A stretch of DNA of 64,000 nt from NCBI GenBank assembly GCA_019925105.1, contig JAHGAU010000010.1, positions 868,001 through 932,000 of the forward strand, written 5' to 3'. Positions within the stretch are counted from its first letter, which is position 1. Each line of letters opens with the position of its first letter. Origin of the DNA: Niebla homalea. Lineage: Eukaryota; Ascomycota; Lecanoromycetes; Lecanorales; Ramalinaceae. The position numbers and the translations under genes are program-made. The notes beneath the pieces are model-generated. The model was not told where the DNA came from. It worked only from the letters and a program-made list of their open reading frames with translations, and did not search any database. Shown here piece after piece: positions 12,001 to 23,289 of this stretch.

Positions 12001-14939
12001 AAACGGTTCTTAAAGCTTTCTAAGGCTATATAAAGAGAATTTACTGCTTAAACCGTTTTATCCGCCGCTTATATACCGACGATAATAATATATATAACGG
12101 ATTCTAATTTAATAATTAACGGTACGTTGAAGGGATTCGGTGGGAGTTTACGGTGCCTTATAACCCTTAATAAAACGGTATTTCTGAATGAATAAGTTAA
12201 ACCCTTATTACCTAAACTTATATAATATTATTAAATAGTAGCCTACCGCGTATTCTTATTACCGAACTTATTACTATAGCGGCCTTTATATATAATATAA
12301 TGCTTATAAGTACCTATAACGTATTAAATTAGGTTATAAATCTCAGGAAACCTAATTAATCTTTTATTAAGAGGGTTGGACAACGCGGTATATACTAAGA
12401 GTATAAGCTTCCGGGTATAAACTGGATAAAATTCCAAATTAAGGTCATTAAAGGACGCCTTATCGGTTTTAAGGGTTATTACGTTTATAAAATGCTTATA
12501 CCGAATAACTGGGTTTAACGCTATAATTACGTTAAATAATTAAAGGATAAGGCCGTTCAGCCCAAACGTAAGGCCGATAACCCTTTACCGGTTTATTATT
12601 TAGTATTAAGATAGGGGGAGACAGTTATTATAGATTTCTAGTTATCGTTAAAACGGATACGTCTCGGTAATAATAAAAATATGGATAATAAACCGGCTAC
12701 TACCACTATATAAGGCCTTCGTATTATAGACGTTACGGATAAAACCGATAATATTATTACTAAGGATATAGCCGAACTTATATCCGATAGGTAACTTAAG
12801 CCCCATATAACCTTGAAATTTATAATCGTTAAGGAAAATATTAATAAAGAGGACTTATCTATATTATCCTTATTTATTTTCGATAATAGTATTATAAAGG
12901 AATCTCCGGGTATATATACCTTTATAAACTCAGACTTAAGCTTACTTAATCTTTATGATTTAATTCTATATTATTACCCGTCTTTAAGAAAACTTATTAA
13001 ATCTCTAGATTTATTTACTTAAGCTTACGTAATTAAAATGCAACCCCTAAGTTACCGGCGTAACCAGGACTTTAATTATTAAGCCGTTAATTCTTAACTA
13101 ACGCTTATATATTTTATAGCCGCGATCCCTACGGACTATACCGAGCTTACGACCTATATATAAGCCGTAAAAGACGTATACCGCAAGATAGAGTAAGAGT
13201 TCGTTATAGAAGATAAAGTCGAGTCCTTAGAGAAGAATAAAACCTAAATCCTAATAAATCTATTTCCTGGTATTAACGTGTTAAATAGTAAATAAGTCTA
13301 TAAGTATAAACGTAGATTAAACGGTAGTATTACCCGGTATAAGGCCAGGTAAGTAATCCGTGGCTTTTAATAAAAGGAAGGCTTGGATTTCTTCAATATC
13401 TTTATAACGGTTATTAAGTTTATAAACTATAAGGCCCTCTTTATTATAGCGGCTATATATAATTTAGAAATTAAGTAAATAAACGTTAAAATAGTATTCC
13501 TTTACGGTAATATCCTTAAAAAGATTTATATTTATTAACTTACGGGCTTTAATAATAACTTAAGACGGGTTTATTTACTAAATAAAGCTCTCTATAAGCT
13601 TAAATAATTACCCTAGATTTAATATTAATACCTCTCTATATTCCTTAAGAAACTCGGCTACCGTTATATTAATAAAGATTACAATATATTCCTAAACCCG
13701 GATATTAATATTATCGTTACCGTATATATCGATAATATCCTAATAATAAAAGCTAATAAACGGGTTATTACCGACTTAAAGGCTTAATTAAATAAGAAGT
13801 TCAAGATATCCGATCTGGGCTTATATAATTAATATTTAGGTATAAGTATTACCCGTAATCGATAAAATCGAATTTTAATTCTTAATTAAGAGAGTTACGT
13901 TAAATAGGTCCTTATTTAATTCGATATACATAACGATCCTTTCTTTAAGGGTAATGGTATGGCTATCCCTATAAACGTAGGTGCTTATCTTAAGCCGGTT
14001 AATAAGGAATATACCGCCCCAAAGTAATTTCGGCTTAAATATTAGTCCGTTATCGGCTTATTTATATATATTATAATAGATACTAGGCCTGATATAGTTT
14101 ATACGGTATCGGTAATATTACGTTACGCGTTTAACCTTAATAAAGGGTATTAAATAGCCGTTAAGAAGATCTTTCGTTACCTCCGCGGTATAGCCTCCTT
14201 AAAATTCGTCTTTTAAGGCCCTTTAAAGCCCCTTAATAGCTATACGGACTTAAATTACGCCGGCGACCCGTAAATACGTCGGTTTACCTCCGGGTATACC
14301 TTTAACCTGGGAAGTATAGCTATTAGCTAGTCTTTAAAACGTTAATTAATTATGGCTTTATTTACCTATAAAGCCAAGTACATAAGATAGTATAACGTTA
14401 TTAAAGAGGCGATCTAGCTCGAACGGTTGCTAGCCTAGCTTATTAAAGTTACCCTAAATCCAACGGTATTACCGGCCCTTAAAGATAAGGATATTATATA
14501 AAATTACGCTTTTTTCATTTGGCCTAAGTACGATACCGGGGCCCTTATCCTTATTACGGTAATCTTTTATAATAACTAGGGAGCGATTATATTGGCGAAG
14601 GACCCTACGAACCACTTAAAGACGAAGTATATATATATTAAGTATTATTTCCTCCAGGAGTATATAATTAATAAATAGGTAAAGCTCGTATACTATCCTA
14701 CTAATAATATAATAGCGGATAGCCTAATAAAGCCGTTATTAAGGGACGCTTTTTAAAAATTCAGAAATCATTTAAGATTAAAGTAACTATACCTCTAGAG
14801 TTTAAGATATACCCCTTATTATTGGAATTGGGATGGATATACCCGTTATTGCGGTAATACGGTTCAGTAAGAACTTTTACTTCTTATTTAGTGAATAGTA
14901 CGGTATTATAGTATTATAAAGTTACTGATCGAATAGGAG
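9037..14939 (+). pseudogene. copia-2 gag-pol relic
   Basis: The internal region has no usable frame. Conserved copia pieces can be read through stops in this order: protease near 11,280, integrase 11,500-12,600, RT 13,280-13,990, RNase H 14,230-14,450. A repeat of AAC/GGT-type codons at 10,960-11,110 resembles the Asn/Gly-rich linker of the gag C terminus. The open frames at 11,136-11,411 and 12,813-13,022 are surviving slices of this polyprotein, not separate genes. In Ty1/copia elements the polyprotein makes the particle shell, protease, integrase and reverse transcriptase. Confidence 0.8.
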
Positions 14940-15077
14940 TGTTAGAAGTATAGAAGGTAAAGACCTCGGCTATTACCAAAAGGGGACTAGCCTACTTCCT
15001 GGACTTCTTATAGATAGGTATCGCTTAGCACCTTACATAGCACTCAACTAAGCAAGTAATACCCTACCATTTCAACA
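14940..15077 (+). repeat. copia-2 3' LTR
   Basis: A 138-bp match to 8,885-9,022, preceded by the purine-rich bases AATAGGAG and followed by the target duplication GTCAC (15,078-15,082). Confidence 0.93.
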
Positions 15078-15179
15078 GTCACCGCGTCGTAGCCCTCGGA
15101 AACAACAGCGTAGTCCAAAGCCGTCTTTAAAAGAAAACCTCCTATTACCAAAAAGATAACTACGGCCTAGGGATAAAAG

Positions 15180-18100
15180 GAAAATATATAAGGACTTCTT
15201 AAATTCTTTAAGCTTATTATTTATTTTATTATTTTCCTCCGCTTATTTATTAATACCGTAATTATAACGATCGCTTTTTCCTTTTTATATATTCCGGTTA
15301 TAAGTATTTATTAATATAAATATATTTTTTATAAGCTTTTATTTTAAAGTTAAAATTTTTATTAAAAATTAAATTTCCTTATATAATAATAATAACGGCA
15401 ATAATAATTAATTTATTAATATTAATACCTTTTTACCCCAATTTTAATCCTTAATTTTATTTTATTACCCTTAAAATAACTTTTTATTTAACTTATTTTA
15501 ATTATTTTAATTAAGAAAAGAAAAGGAGGCCTATAATAAACGTATATAGGATTTACTTTTTACTTATATTATATAATTAAAAGAAGTAGATTACAATAAT
15601 ATAGGCTCGATAAATTATGAATACCGTTTTTATAAGGCTTTCCATTAGCCTTTTAAGTGAAAAGATAAGCGCTTTATAAATAAAGCTTTCTTTAAGTATA
15701 AATACTATTTAAATAATAATATTTAATTACCTAATTTATTACCTTTATTACCCGAATTATAGCGGCTTTTTAAGAGCGATAATATTAAAATTAAATACTT
15801 TAGAAATAAATACGTTAAGTATAATAATACTTTTACCTTTATATTTATATATTATATTCTTAATACTTAAATATCGGGTAATTATTTAACTTTTTAAATC
15901 CGGAATTAATTATATTATACTTAAAGGCTTATTCCCGTATTTAATAGAATTATTTTTATAAATATTTATATTTATAATACTTAAATTATTATAAAGTATT
16001 ATTATAATTTTAATTAAAAGTTTTAATTATTTTTCTTATTATATATTTATAATTTATTTTTTTAATATAATCTTTATATTCTTATATATAAAATAATAAA
16101 AAAATATTTCCGGGAAAAATTTAAATTATAATAAGTTTTTTTTAATTTTTAAATATAATTAATAATAAAGGATAAAGTTAATAAATAATAAGTTAATTTA
16201 TTTATTAATAATAAAGTTATTATTCTTATCCTTAAAGAAATTATAATATTAAGGTAACGGAATATAATATTAATATAACGGAATTAAATTTTTTAAAAAT
16301 ATAAAATAATTTTAAATATTAATAATATTAATAACTTAAAGTTAATTAATTATAATAAATTAATTTATATTTAAAATTATTATATTATTTATATTTTATT
16401 ATATTATATCCTTTTTTTCCTTTATAAAACCCCGGAATAATATAAAGATATAAAGTATAATAATAAAAATAATTATTAATAAAAAAACCTTATTATCCGG
16501 AAATATTAATAATATTATTTTTAAATAAAAACTTAAGTTTAATTAATTTATTTCTTATTAATATTTTATACCGGATACCTTTTTTAACGGTTTATAATAA
16601 ATATTTATATAACTTTAAAAACTTAATAATTTAATTAAATCCGTTTTAATTAAAAAAAGCTAAAAGCCGATTTATATAATAATATTTAAATTATTTTCTA
16701 ACGTAAAAATAATAAATTTAATATAATTATTATTAAGAAAATTATTTTATCCTTAATATTTATAAATAATAATTAATTTATATAAGGTTTATTATAGGAT
16801 TTTATAATTATTATTTATTATTTTAAAAAGCTTATTATTTTTATTATTTATATAATAAATCTTATTTACTTTAAAATCCAATAAAAACTTTATTTTAAAG
16901 AAACGGTAATTAATAGGCCGGATTTAATTTATTATATATTTAATATAAAACGGGAAATATTATTAATAAACTTAAACCGTTACTTTAATAACCGAATTAA
17001 ATAAATATAAATAATTAAATATTAAAAATACGGATTACTTTATATTTATATCCTTTTATTTTTCTTAAACCCATAAAAATAACTTAAAATTAAGAAGATT
17101 AATAATTTTATTAAAATTAAATTATTTATTACTTAAAAAGATTTTATTAATATATTTACGTTTTTATTTTAACGGTTAAAATTAACGCATTTTCTAAATA
17201 TCCTTACCGTTTTAATATAAAAGTATATAATTTATATACCTTATAATATACTTAATCCGAATACGGAATATATAATAAATAACGGCCGGGGTAAAAAGAA
17301 ATATAAACGGGGTTTTTTAAAGTCTTTTTATAAAGAAATTAAATTAAATAAGGATAGTTTCCTTACTTATTAATAACGTAACGATAAATAAATATAAGAA
17401 ATTAAAAGCTTTACCGTTAATAATGATTAAGTAATATTATATAGCTTTTATTTATTAAAAAAATATAATTCTTATATTAATATTAAAATCTATTTAATTA
17501 TTTAAATAATTCAGTATATTTATAAATACGTTTATAAGGGCTATAATATTATTATTTTCTTTATTAAAAACCAGAATAACGAAATTAAATAATTTTAATA
17601 CATTTATTATATTAAGGCTTAATAAGTATATAATCGGATTATAAAGTATATTATATACGATAAAAAGCCTTCTATTTAACGATTAAATATTTATTTTAAA
17701 AGAAAGTAAATTATTATTTATAAATTCGTAATTATATTATAATAAGTTTAAAATATAGCCGAGAATTTTATTAATTTATTTATAGCCTTCTTTAATTATA
17801 ACGTTAAGCACCTTAAATCCCGTAATATCCTTTATTACGACTTCTTTTTATAGTATTCTCTTAAACGGTTTAAAGGTAAAAAACGGGAATAATATTATTA
17901 AAAAAATAATAAAATAATTATTAAACGTATATTTTAAGTTAACTTTTAATAAAGTAATCTTTTTATATATATTTATTATTTATATAAATAATAAGATTAA
18001 CGTTATTTATAAATCTTAAAATATTTAATAACGTTTAATATAATAATTATATTTTTATATATAAAATAAGAAATCTTTTTAACGATAATAAGGTATAAGT

Positions 18101-19750
18101 AATTAACTTTATTAAAGTAATTATATCGGTTTTAAAATTAATATTAAGATAATCTTTTATTTTTAATATAATTAATAAATAAATAAGTAATTTAAAAAAT
18201 ATTTAAGATTAATTTAAGGATAACTTCTATAATAATTTAAACTATTAAATACGGTTAAAATATCTATATATATAATAAGAAAATTATAATTATACTTTAA
18301 AGTATAAGTATGGTTTTTATTTTATTAATTTTAAGTTTATATAAATTAATTGAATATTAATATTAATCGGATTACTTATAAATTAATACGTTTAAGAAAT
18401 ATTTAAATTTAATTAATTTATTCTTAAAAAGATAAATTATAATCCTATAAAAATTATAATAAAAGTATCGTTTTATTCCGTTAAATTTAATAATACTTAA
18501 TATAAAACTTTTAATATTATTATTAATAAAATTAAAATTAATTTAAAATAAGCTTATTTTTTTTTATAAAATATTAATAAAATTAAAAAAATATTTTTAT
18601 ATAAAATTTTTTATATTTATTATTAAACTTAAAAAAATATTATTCTTTACGTTATATTATCCGGTATCGTAATTTTATTATTATTAAATAATTGGATTTT
18701 TTATTTTTAATTTAAAATTTTTTAAAGATTTATAAGAATATTATTACCGGAATTAAGCCGGACTTTTTTAAAAATACTTTTATTAAAAAAATAAAATTAA
18801 TAATTTAAAATAAAATTTTAATATAATATAAATATTATATTAAAATTATTAATTATTCTTTTAAGGATATTATAGAAAATTAAATTAACTTTAATAAAAT
18901 ATTAATTATTTTTAAAAATAATTTTATTTAAATTTTATTAATCGTTTTATAAAAAAACCGTATTGAATAAATTAATATATTAATTAAATTTTTTATTATT
19001 TAATTATAATTTATTAAGCTTATTTTATATTAAAATATATAACTTAAAGCGGATAAAAATAATATAAAATATATTAAATAATTAAAGAATATATTTTATA
19101 ATCCTTAATAATACGGTTTTATCAATTTACCGTTAAAAATTAAAAATAAATACTTTAACGAAGAAATATTATATAAAGATATTTACTTTACGGTTTAGAT
19201 AAATAATAATAATATCGATTTTTACTTCCTTTAAGACCGGGTTATCCTTATTTTTAAGAATAACGTAATTAAGGATTTTAACCGGAAAATTCTAAATAAA
19301 ATAAATAATAAATTAAGAACTTATTTAAATAATAATAATATAAACTTAATTTATTAATATTTAATAAAATACCTTAATAAAATCCGGATTATAAGTTTAT
19401 TTTTATATAATTTAATATTAAAAAAGAATATAATAATAATATTATTATATAATATTTAATTAATAATAAAATTTATTAATAATATTAAATTAAAGGTTTT
19501 ATAAATAAGTTAAAAATATATTAAAATAATAATTTTAAATAATTTATTTTACGGTATAATTTATATTTTTTTTTAAGTTAAGCTTAATATTATAGAAGGT
19601 GAACTTTTATATATTTTAATTAAGTTATAGTTCTTAATTTATTTTTATTTTATAATTATTATTAATAAATCATAAGATTAATTACTTAATAAAATAAGTA
19701 TTAATTTACGGTTATTAATTTTTAATTATAAGTAGCTTTATATTGCTCTC
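15180..19750 (+). pseudogene. Helitron-2 Rep-helicase body, extreme RIP
   Basis: This is the most AT-rich stretch of the window, with sharp edges: sequence before about 15,180 and after about 19,780 is far less mutated. On the + strand, Helitron-like pieces are readable near 15,590-15,860 (N-terminal region), 17,500-17,760 (the block before the Rep motif) and about 18,560-18,700 (helicase entry, ILSGIVILLLLNN). No intact catalytic motif remains. The body is spared at both ends, as in other RIP-hit genes in this window. Confidence 0.6.
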
Positions 19751-19999
19751 TTAAGGGTTATAAATATATTATAGCTTTCAGTTCTCCTCCATAATAAGTT
19801 CAATTAAAGGACTATTAACGTCGTTTAATCCGAAGTCCTCCTCCATAGATAAGCAAAAGCGGTACCGGCACCGGCTATAGCTCTCTTGCCAGACCCTACA
19901 GATGTCGCAAATACACCGCGCCCGGTAGCAGGGCCCTCACGACTCGGTGATTAAGGGTGAAGGACCTACATACAAGAGAAGGACTATACGTTGTATAGG

Positions 20000-20655
20000 C
20001 AAGGCATGGGCAAGGGCCCCTGAGCAAAAGCATGGACACACTACAGGCTATCCCCAAAAGGGAAGGAGTATATGACCCGGCTAAATACCGGAGAATATAA
20101 CAATCGATTATTCAGGTTAAACTAAGTCTCTTATATTTAAGGTAAAGCCCTCGCGGTTTTAAGTAAAAGTACTATTGGAAGTCTTTATTATAACCAGTAT
20201 ATATACCCTTATTTCTTTATATTTTAATATTATAAATATATACGGCCTTTACTCTATTTTATTATTCGCTCCGAATATATTATCGGGATCTAGATTATCG
20301 TTATTAATGTTGTCGTCGCCACCTATATAAATGGATCCCATCGTATTATGTAGATAGATTATTTATAAAATCCAAAAAATTCAACCAAAAAAAATCCAAA
20401 TTAAGCATAATATCGTTGGCATGGTAACGCTGTTTACGGATAAATGCATTAGTACTTCGGATAGCTGTATAAAGCGCAGAGCCGCATAAATAAATCTAGA
20501 TTAGGCATAGTGCCGTTGTTATAGCAACGTTGAGAATTGTATTATATATATAATAAAAACCCCACATAATACGATGGCTTTGTGGTTAACAAGTCCCTAA
20601 GCCTAAACGAGGGTAGTAGGTTTAAATCCGAGGGTTTCCTTTTTTTTTTTTACTT
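20000..20655 (+). repeat. Helitron 3'-terminal repeat, copy 2 (less mutated)
   Basis: Homologous to 3,430-4,095. Upstream of about 20,000 the two Helitrons diverge, so the shared part is the non-coding 3' tail. It ends in a tRNA-like segment and an 11-12 nt T run (20,640-20,651). Confidence 0.8.
20571..20651 (+). other. tRNA-like Pol III promoter segment in the Helitron tail
   Basis: TGGCTTTGTGG (20,575-20,585) fits the A box consensus TRGCNNAGTGG at all but one place. GGTTTAAATCC (20,619-20,629) fits the B box GGTTCGANTCC. The spacing of 33 nt is tRNA-like, and a run of T residues (20,640-20,651) follows as a Pol III terminator. I cannot fold a complete cloverleaf with a convincing acceptor stem, so I call it tRNA-like or SINE-like, not a tRNA gene. 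A RIP-mutated copy sits at about 4,011-4,070. Confidence 0.55.
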
Positions 20656-20661
20656 ATTTAC

Positions 20662-21915
20662 TTAAATTACTAAGCCAATAAAGTTACTATACGCACCGGA
20701 GAGGATTCCGGTGGTGTCCTTGCTTGTAAATATTAATTTATAATCATTAGCCAGCAATTTACCTATGGATATTAAATTAATATCCAGCTCAGGTACGTAT
20801 AAGCAATTTCTTAGGGTAACTCTAAGGCCTGTGTCCTTAAATATTATGGGTATATCACCCACCCCTGAAGCCTTTATTTTGCTTATTTTACCCCAGGAAA
20901 TAGAGGTAGTAGTAGGAGTTAAGGACTTAAATAAGGCCTTATTGCTTATTATATGAGTAGTAGCCCCTGAATCTAATAAAAACGTATTATTATTCAGCAT
21001 AGGGGACGTCACATAGGCAAAAAAATCTCCATTGTTACTAGCTACATCTAGATCCCTTTCAGGGGTCTGATAATGGTAGGTCATAAGGGCCTCCTCAGTA
21101 TCTGAGCTATTACCGGTATTACCGGTATCTTTGGATTTTTTATTATCCTTTTTATCACCTGATTTATCAGGTTTTAAATAAGGAAATTTAATCCAACAAG
21201 CACCAATATCATGGCCCTTTTTCTTGCAATGTCGGCATTTTTTCACCTTGTTTTTGGTGACTTTATTGCCGGTGTTTTGAGCCAATAAGGCTGTTTCTTT
21301 GCCCTGGTTATATCTAACCCTTCGGGATTCGTCAATTAGATTAGAGAATAATTCCTCTAATTCAATGGTTTTTTCACCATTAACCCTAATTCCCTGGGTA
21401 ATGGTAGTAACGAGGGTGTCATATTGGGCCCCTAGGTTATTTAATACCCAGGCAAATACGAGCTTCTCCGGTATAATAATACTTTTGGATTTGAGCTCGT
21501 CAGTAAGCCTTTTAATGGTATTCAAATATACCTCCATCCTGTTCCCAGAAGTACTAAGGGTGGTATCAAATAATTCCTTACAGAGAAGGAATTCGGAATT
21601 AAATCCTTTTAAACCATACAGGTCCTTAAGGCCTTGCCATAGCTCATAAGGCTTGGTAATATACCGCATTTGCAGTAAAGGCCCATCTGCTAAATTCAAT
21701 TTAATAATTGAAGTAGCTTTTACCCCTTTTTCTGAGGTAATACCAGGTTGCCCTTCAATAGGGTATTCCTGGCCGAAATCCTGAATATTGATATATTTAG
21801 TAAGGCCCTCACGGGCTAAAAGTGAATCGAGCCTTAAAGCCCATAATTCATAGTCCTTAGCCCCATCAAGGGACTTAATGTAGGTGGTGATCTTCTGCTT
21901 CGAAATCTCGGACAT
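20662..21915 (-). CDS. copia-1 gag-protease, 3'-truncated by insertion
   Basis: I choose ATG 21,915 (MSEISKQKITTY) because the copia gag-like sequence (DYELWALRLDSLL) starts soon after it; an in-frame ATG at 21,969 adds 18 unlikely residues. From the chosen start: a UBN2-type gag helical region, a CCHC zinc knuckle (CRHCKKKGHDIGAC, from about residue 227) and the aspartic protease site LLDSGATTHI (Asp at about residue 315). The frame is open to 20,662, but after FTSKD the pol sequence expected next is found only at about 8,275, beyond the nested insertions. The last roughly 17 codons may therefore be insert sequence. Little RIP is visible. Confidence 0.85.
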   Translation of the reverse strand: MSEISKQKITTYIKSLDGAKDYELWALRLDSLLAREGLTKYINIQDFGQEYPIEGQPGITSEKGVKATSIIKLNLADGPLLQMRYITKPYELWQGLKDLYGLKGFNSEFLLCKELFDTTLSTSGNRMEVYLNTIKRLTDELKSKSIIIPEKLVFAWVLNNLGAQYDTLVTTITQGIRVNGEKTIELEELFSNLIDESRRVRYNQGKETALLAQNTGNKVTKNKVKKCRHCKKKGHDIGACWIKFPYLKPDKSGDKKDNKKSKDTGNTGNSSDTEEALMTYHYQTPERDLDVASNNGDFFAYVTSPMLNNNTFLLDSGATTHIISNKALFKSLTPTTTSISWGKISKIKASGVGDIPIIFKDTGLRVTLRNCLYVPELDINLISIGKLLANDYKLIFTSKDTTGILSGAYSNFIGLVI

Positions 21916-22141
21916 TATTACCGGTGTATTTGGTAATAAAACGATTGATATGACAAAATGGTATGACAAAATGGTGAGGTGTAACTTGCTTAGTTGGTCA
22001 CTATGAAAGATGCTAAGCGATGCTATCTATGAGAAGTGCCCAAAGTGGGGCTAACCCGACTAGGCAATCACCTCGGCTTCTGCACCTGCGGTGCATCACC
22101 GGGGCTATCGGGGTTAGTGCTCTTTGCACTTCTGACATGAT

Positions 22142-22142
22142 G

Positions 22143-22171
<29 letters not shown>
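22142..22171. repeat. homopolymer T run in the copia-1 leader
   Basis: About 30 consecutive T on the + strand, which is A on the element's strand, between PBS and gag. It creates lysine- or phenylalanine-rich spurious frames on both strands (22,013-22,232) that I do not annotate. Confidence 0.8.
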
Positions 22172-22175
<4 letters not shown>

Positions 22176-22297
22176 AGAAAAAGTCGAAAAAATTCGATTT
22201 TTGATTTTCGTAGCCGGACTAAACCCAAATAGGCTTAGCGGAAAATGGCTTCTGGTACAGAAACCTGGTCCTGTTTTATATTTAAAACGTCGGGACC

Positions 22298-22309
22298 GGG
22301 CTCATAACC
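22298..22309 (-). promoter_or_regulatory. copia-1 primer-binding site (initiator-tRNA anticodon arm type)
   Basis: Read on the - strand, the bases after the 5' LTR are GGTTATGAGCCC. This is complementary to the anticodon stem-loop of initiator tRNA-Met, implying priming by a tRNA half as in Drosophila copia. Confidence 0.75.
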
Positions 22310-22968
22310 TGTCAGGTGGTATGGGCTATTCCTTGTTGGGAAATCACAAAAGTGTTAATTAGTGATTTTGATATTTTTAAATAATAAATAATATAGGGTG
22401 GTTTTTCCTAAATAGGAATAACGGCAGGGGAATAAATATAAGATAAATATAATATAATAAATATATATTATAAATTTAAATTAATTTAAATAAATATATA
22501 TTATATAAAAAGGTAAAATATATAATTTAAGATTTTAAATTTTAAACTTTAAATTAAACTTTAATATTTTTAATAATTTATAAGTATTAAAATACTTAAT
22601 AAAATATTATTCTATAAAATAAATAATCCTTTATATATATCCGTTTAAAGGAAGCTATTAGTCCGTATATTGTATATATAAGCCGTATTTTACCTTTTAT
22701 CGTATATATAAGCCGTATTTTACCCCTTAATAATTATTATACGATATCCGAGGTCTTAGCCACCTGTTTTACTATTAATAAGTAAAATACGGTATAATAC
22801 GCGATATCCGCGGTTTCACTAATAATAAGTAAAACGCGGGTTATTACGCGATAACCGGTTATTATGCGATAACCGATTATTAGGCGACGTACCATAGTAA
22901 TTTCAATTACTATGGCTACTGTAGCTAGTGGCTTGGCCCAGAATCCTCACATAGTGATTATTCTGACA
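22310..22968 (-). repeat. copia-1 5' LTR
   Basis: It starts TGTCAG and ends CTGACA on the + strand, and pairs with 4,241-4,882. It is strongly AT-rich, though less mutated than the 3' copy. Confidence 0.9.
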
Positions 22969-23289
22969 TAACGATATTTAAAGAACGTTTTATATTATTA
23001 AAATTACTTTTTTTTATTTAAATTCTTTATATTTAATAAGCTTTATAAAATATTTTCTTTTACCGAATATAAAGCAATATTATATTATTAATAATAAAGA
23101 TTTATTAATTTATATTATTTTTAATATTATAAATTAATAACGAATTAAAAAAGATCTTCGCGATATATAATTGTTTTATAAATATATATCGAATAAATCT
23201 TAAAATATAAAAAATAAGACTAAATAACTTTATATCTCTCTCGAGTTACCTTTATATATTTTATATAAAAATAACAACGTTATATTCTT

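Larger units (their letters stand above)
8885..15077 (+). mobile_element. copia-2: Ty1/copia LTR retrotransposon, RIP-dead, complete ends
   Basis: This is a 6,193-bp element with 138-bp LTRs at both ends, a primer-binding site at 9,023 and a perfect GTCAC target duplication. The interior reads on the + strand through many stops: a protease relic with NYIVGNSYIFI near 11,287, integrase, RT (YKARxVIRGF near 13,340; ALYKLK near 13,590; YIDNILI near 13,727) and RNase H (SYTDLNYAGDP near 14,239; ALFTYKAKYI near 14,354). Most interrupting stops are TAA or TAG at expected Gln positions. The interior is strongly mutated but the LTRs are barely changed. Confidence 0.92.
8292..20655 (+). mobile_element. 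Helitron-2, inserted in copia-1 and itself split by copia-2
   Basis: The sequence between the two halves of copia-1 pol starts at about 8,292 with TC after an A, as Helitrons do, and ends after the 3'-terminal repeat near 20,655. The 5' part (8,292-8,879) carries a zinc-ribbon-like frame. After the copia-2 insertion (8,885-15,077) the frame resumes. At about 15,580-19,600 it is a heavily RIP-mutated Helitron N-terminal/Rep and helicase region: readable pieces include a frame of the type YNNIGSINYEYRFYKAFH and an AIKYLYKYVYKGYN-like block near 17,500-17,560. The 3' tail matches Helitron-1. Boundaries are uncertain by up to about 80 bp; a perfect 7-bp-stem hairpin at about 20,695-20,714 could instead mark the right end. 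Confidence 0.7.
4241..22968 (-). mobile_element. copia-1: Ty1/copia LTR retrotransposon, split by nested insertions
   Basis: The element lies on the - strand. Its LTRs are 22,310-22,968 (5') and 4,241-4,882 (3'), with TGTCAG...CTGACA termini in the less mutated copy. The internal part runs PBS (22,298-22,309), gag-protease (21,915-20,662), a break, integrase-RT-RNase H (about 8,290-5,350), then a polypurine tract (about 4,883-4,892). The protease-integrase-RT order makes it copia rather than gypsy. The break at about 8,290/20,655 holds Helitron-2, which itself holds copia-2. I find no convincing 5-bp target duplication (left flank tataa, right flank taacg). The LTRs are strongly AT-shifted while the coding body is almost untouched. 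Confidence 0.9.

Noticed and set aside
20571..20640. A true tRNA gene
   Set aside because: A and B boxes are present, but I cannot build a convincing acceptor stem or anticodon arm, and the segment is part of a repeated Helitron tail.
22013..22232. Two overlapping frames of about 70 codons with poly-Lys or poly-Phe
   Set aside because: They are created by the T30 homopolymer in the copia-1 leader.
4236..22973. Target-site duplication for copia-1
   Set aside because: The flanks (tataa and taacg) do not match even allowing for simple RIP changes.
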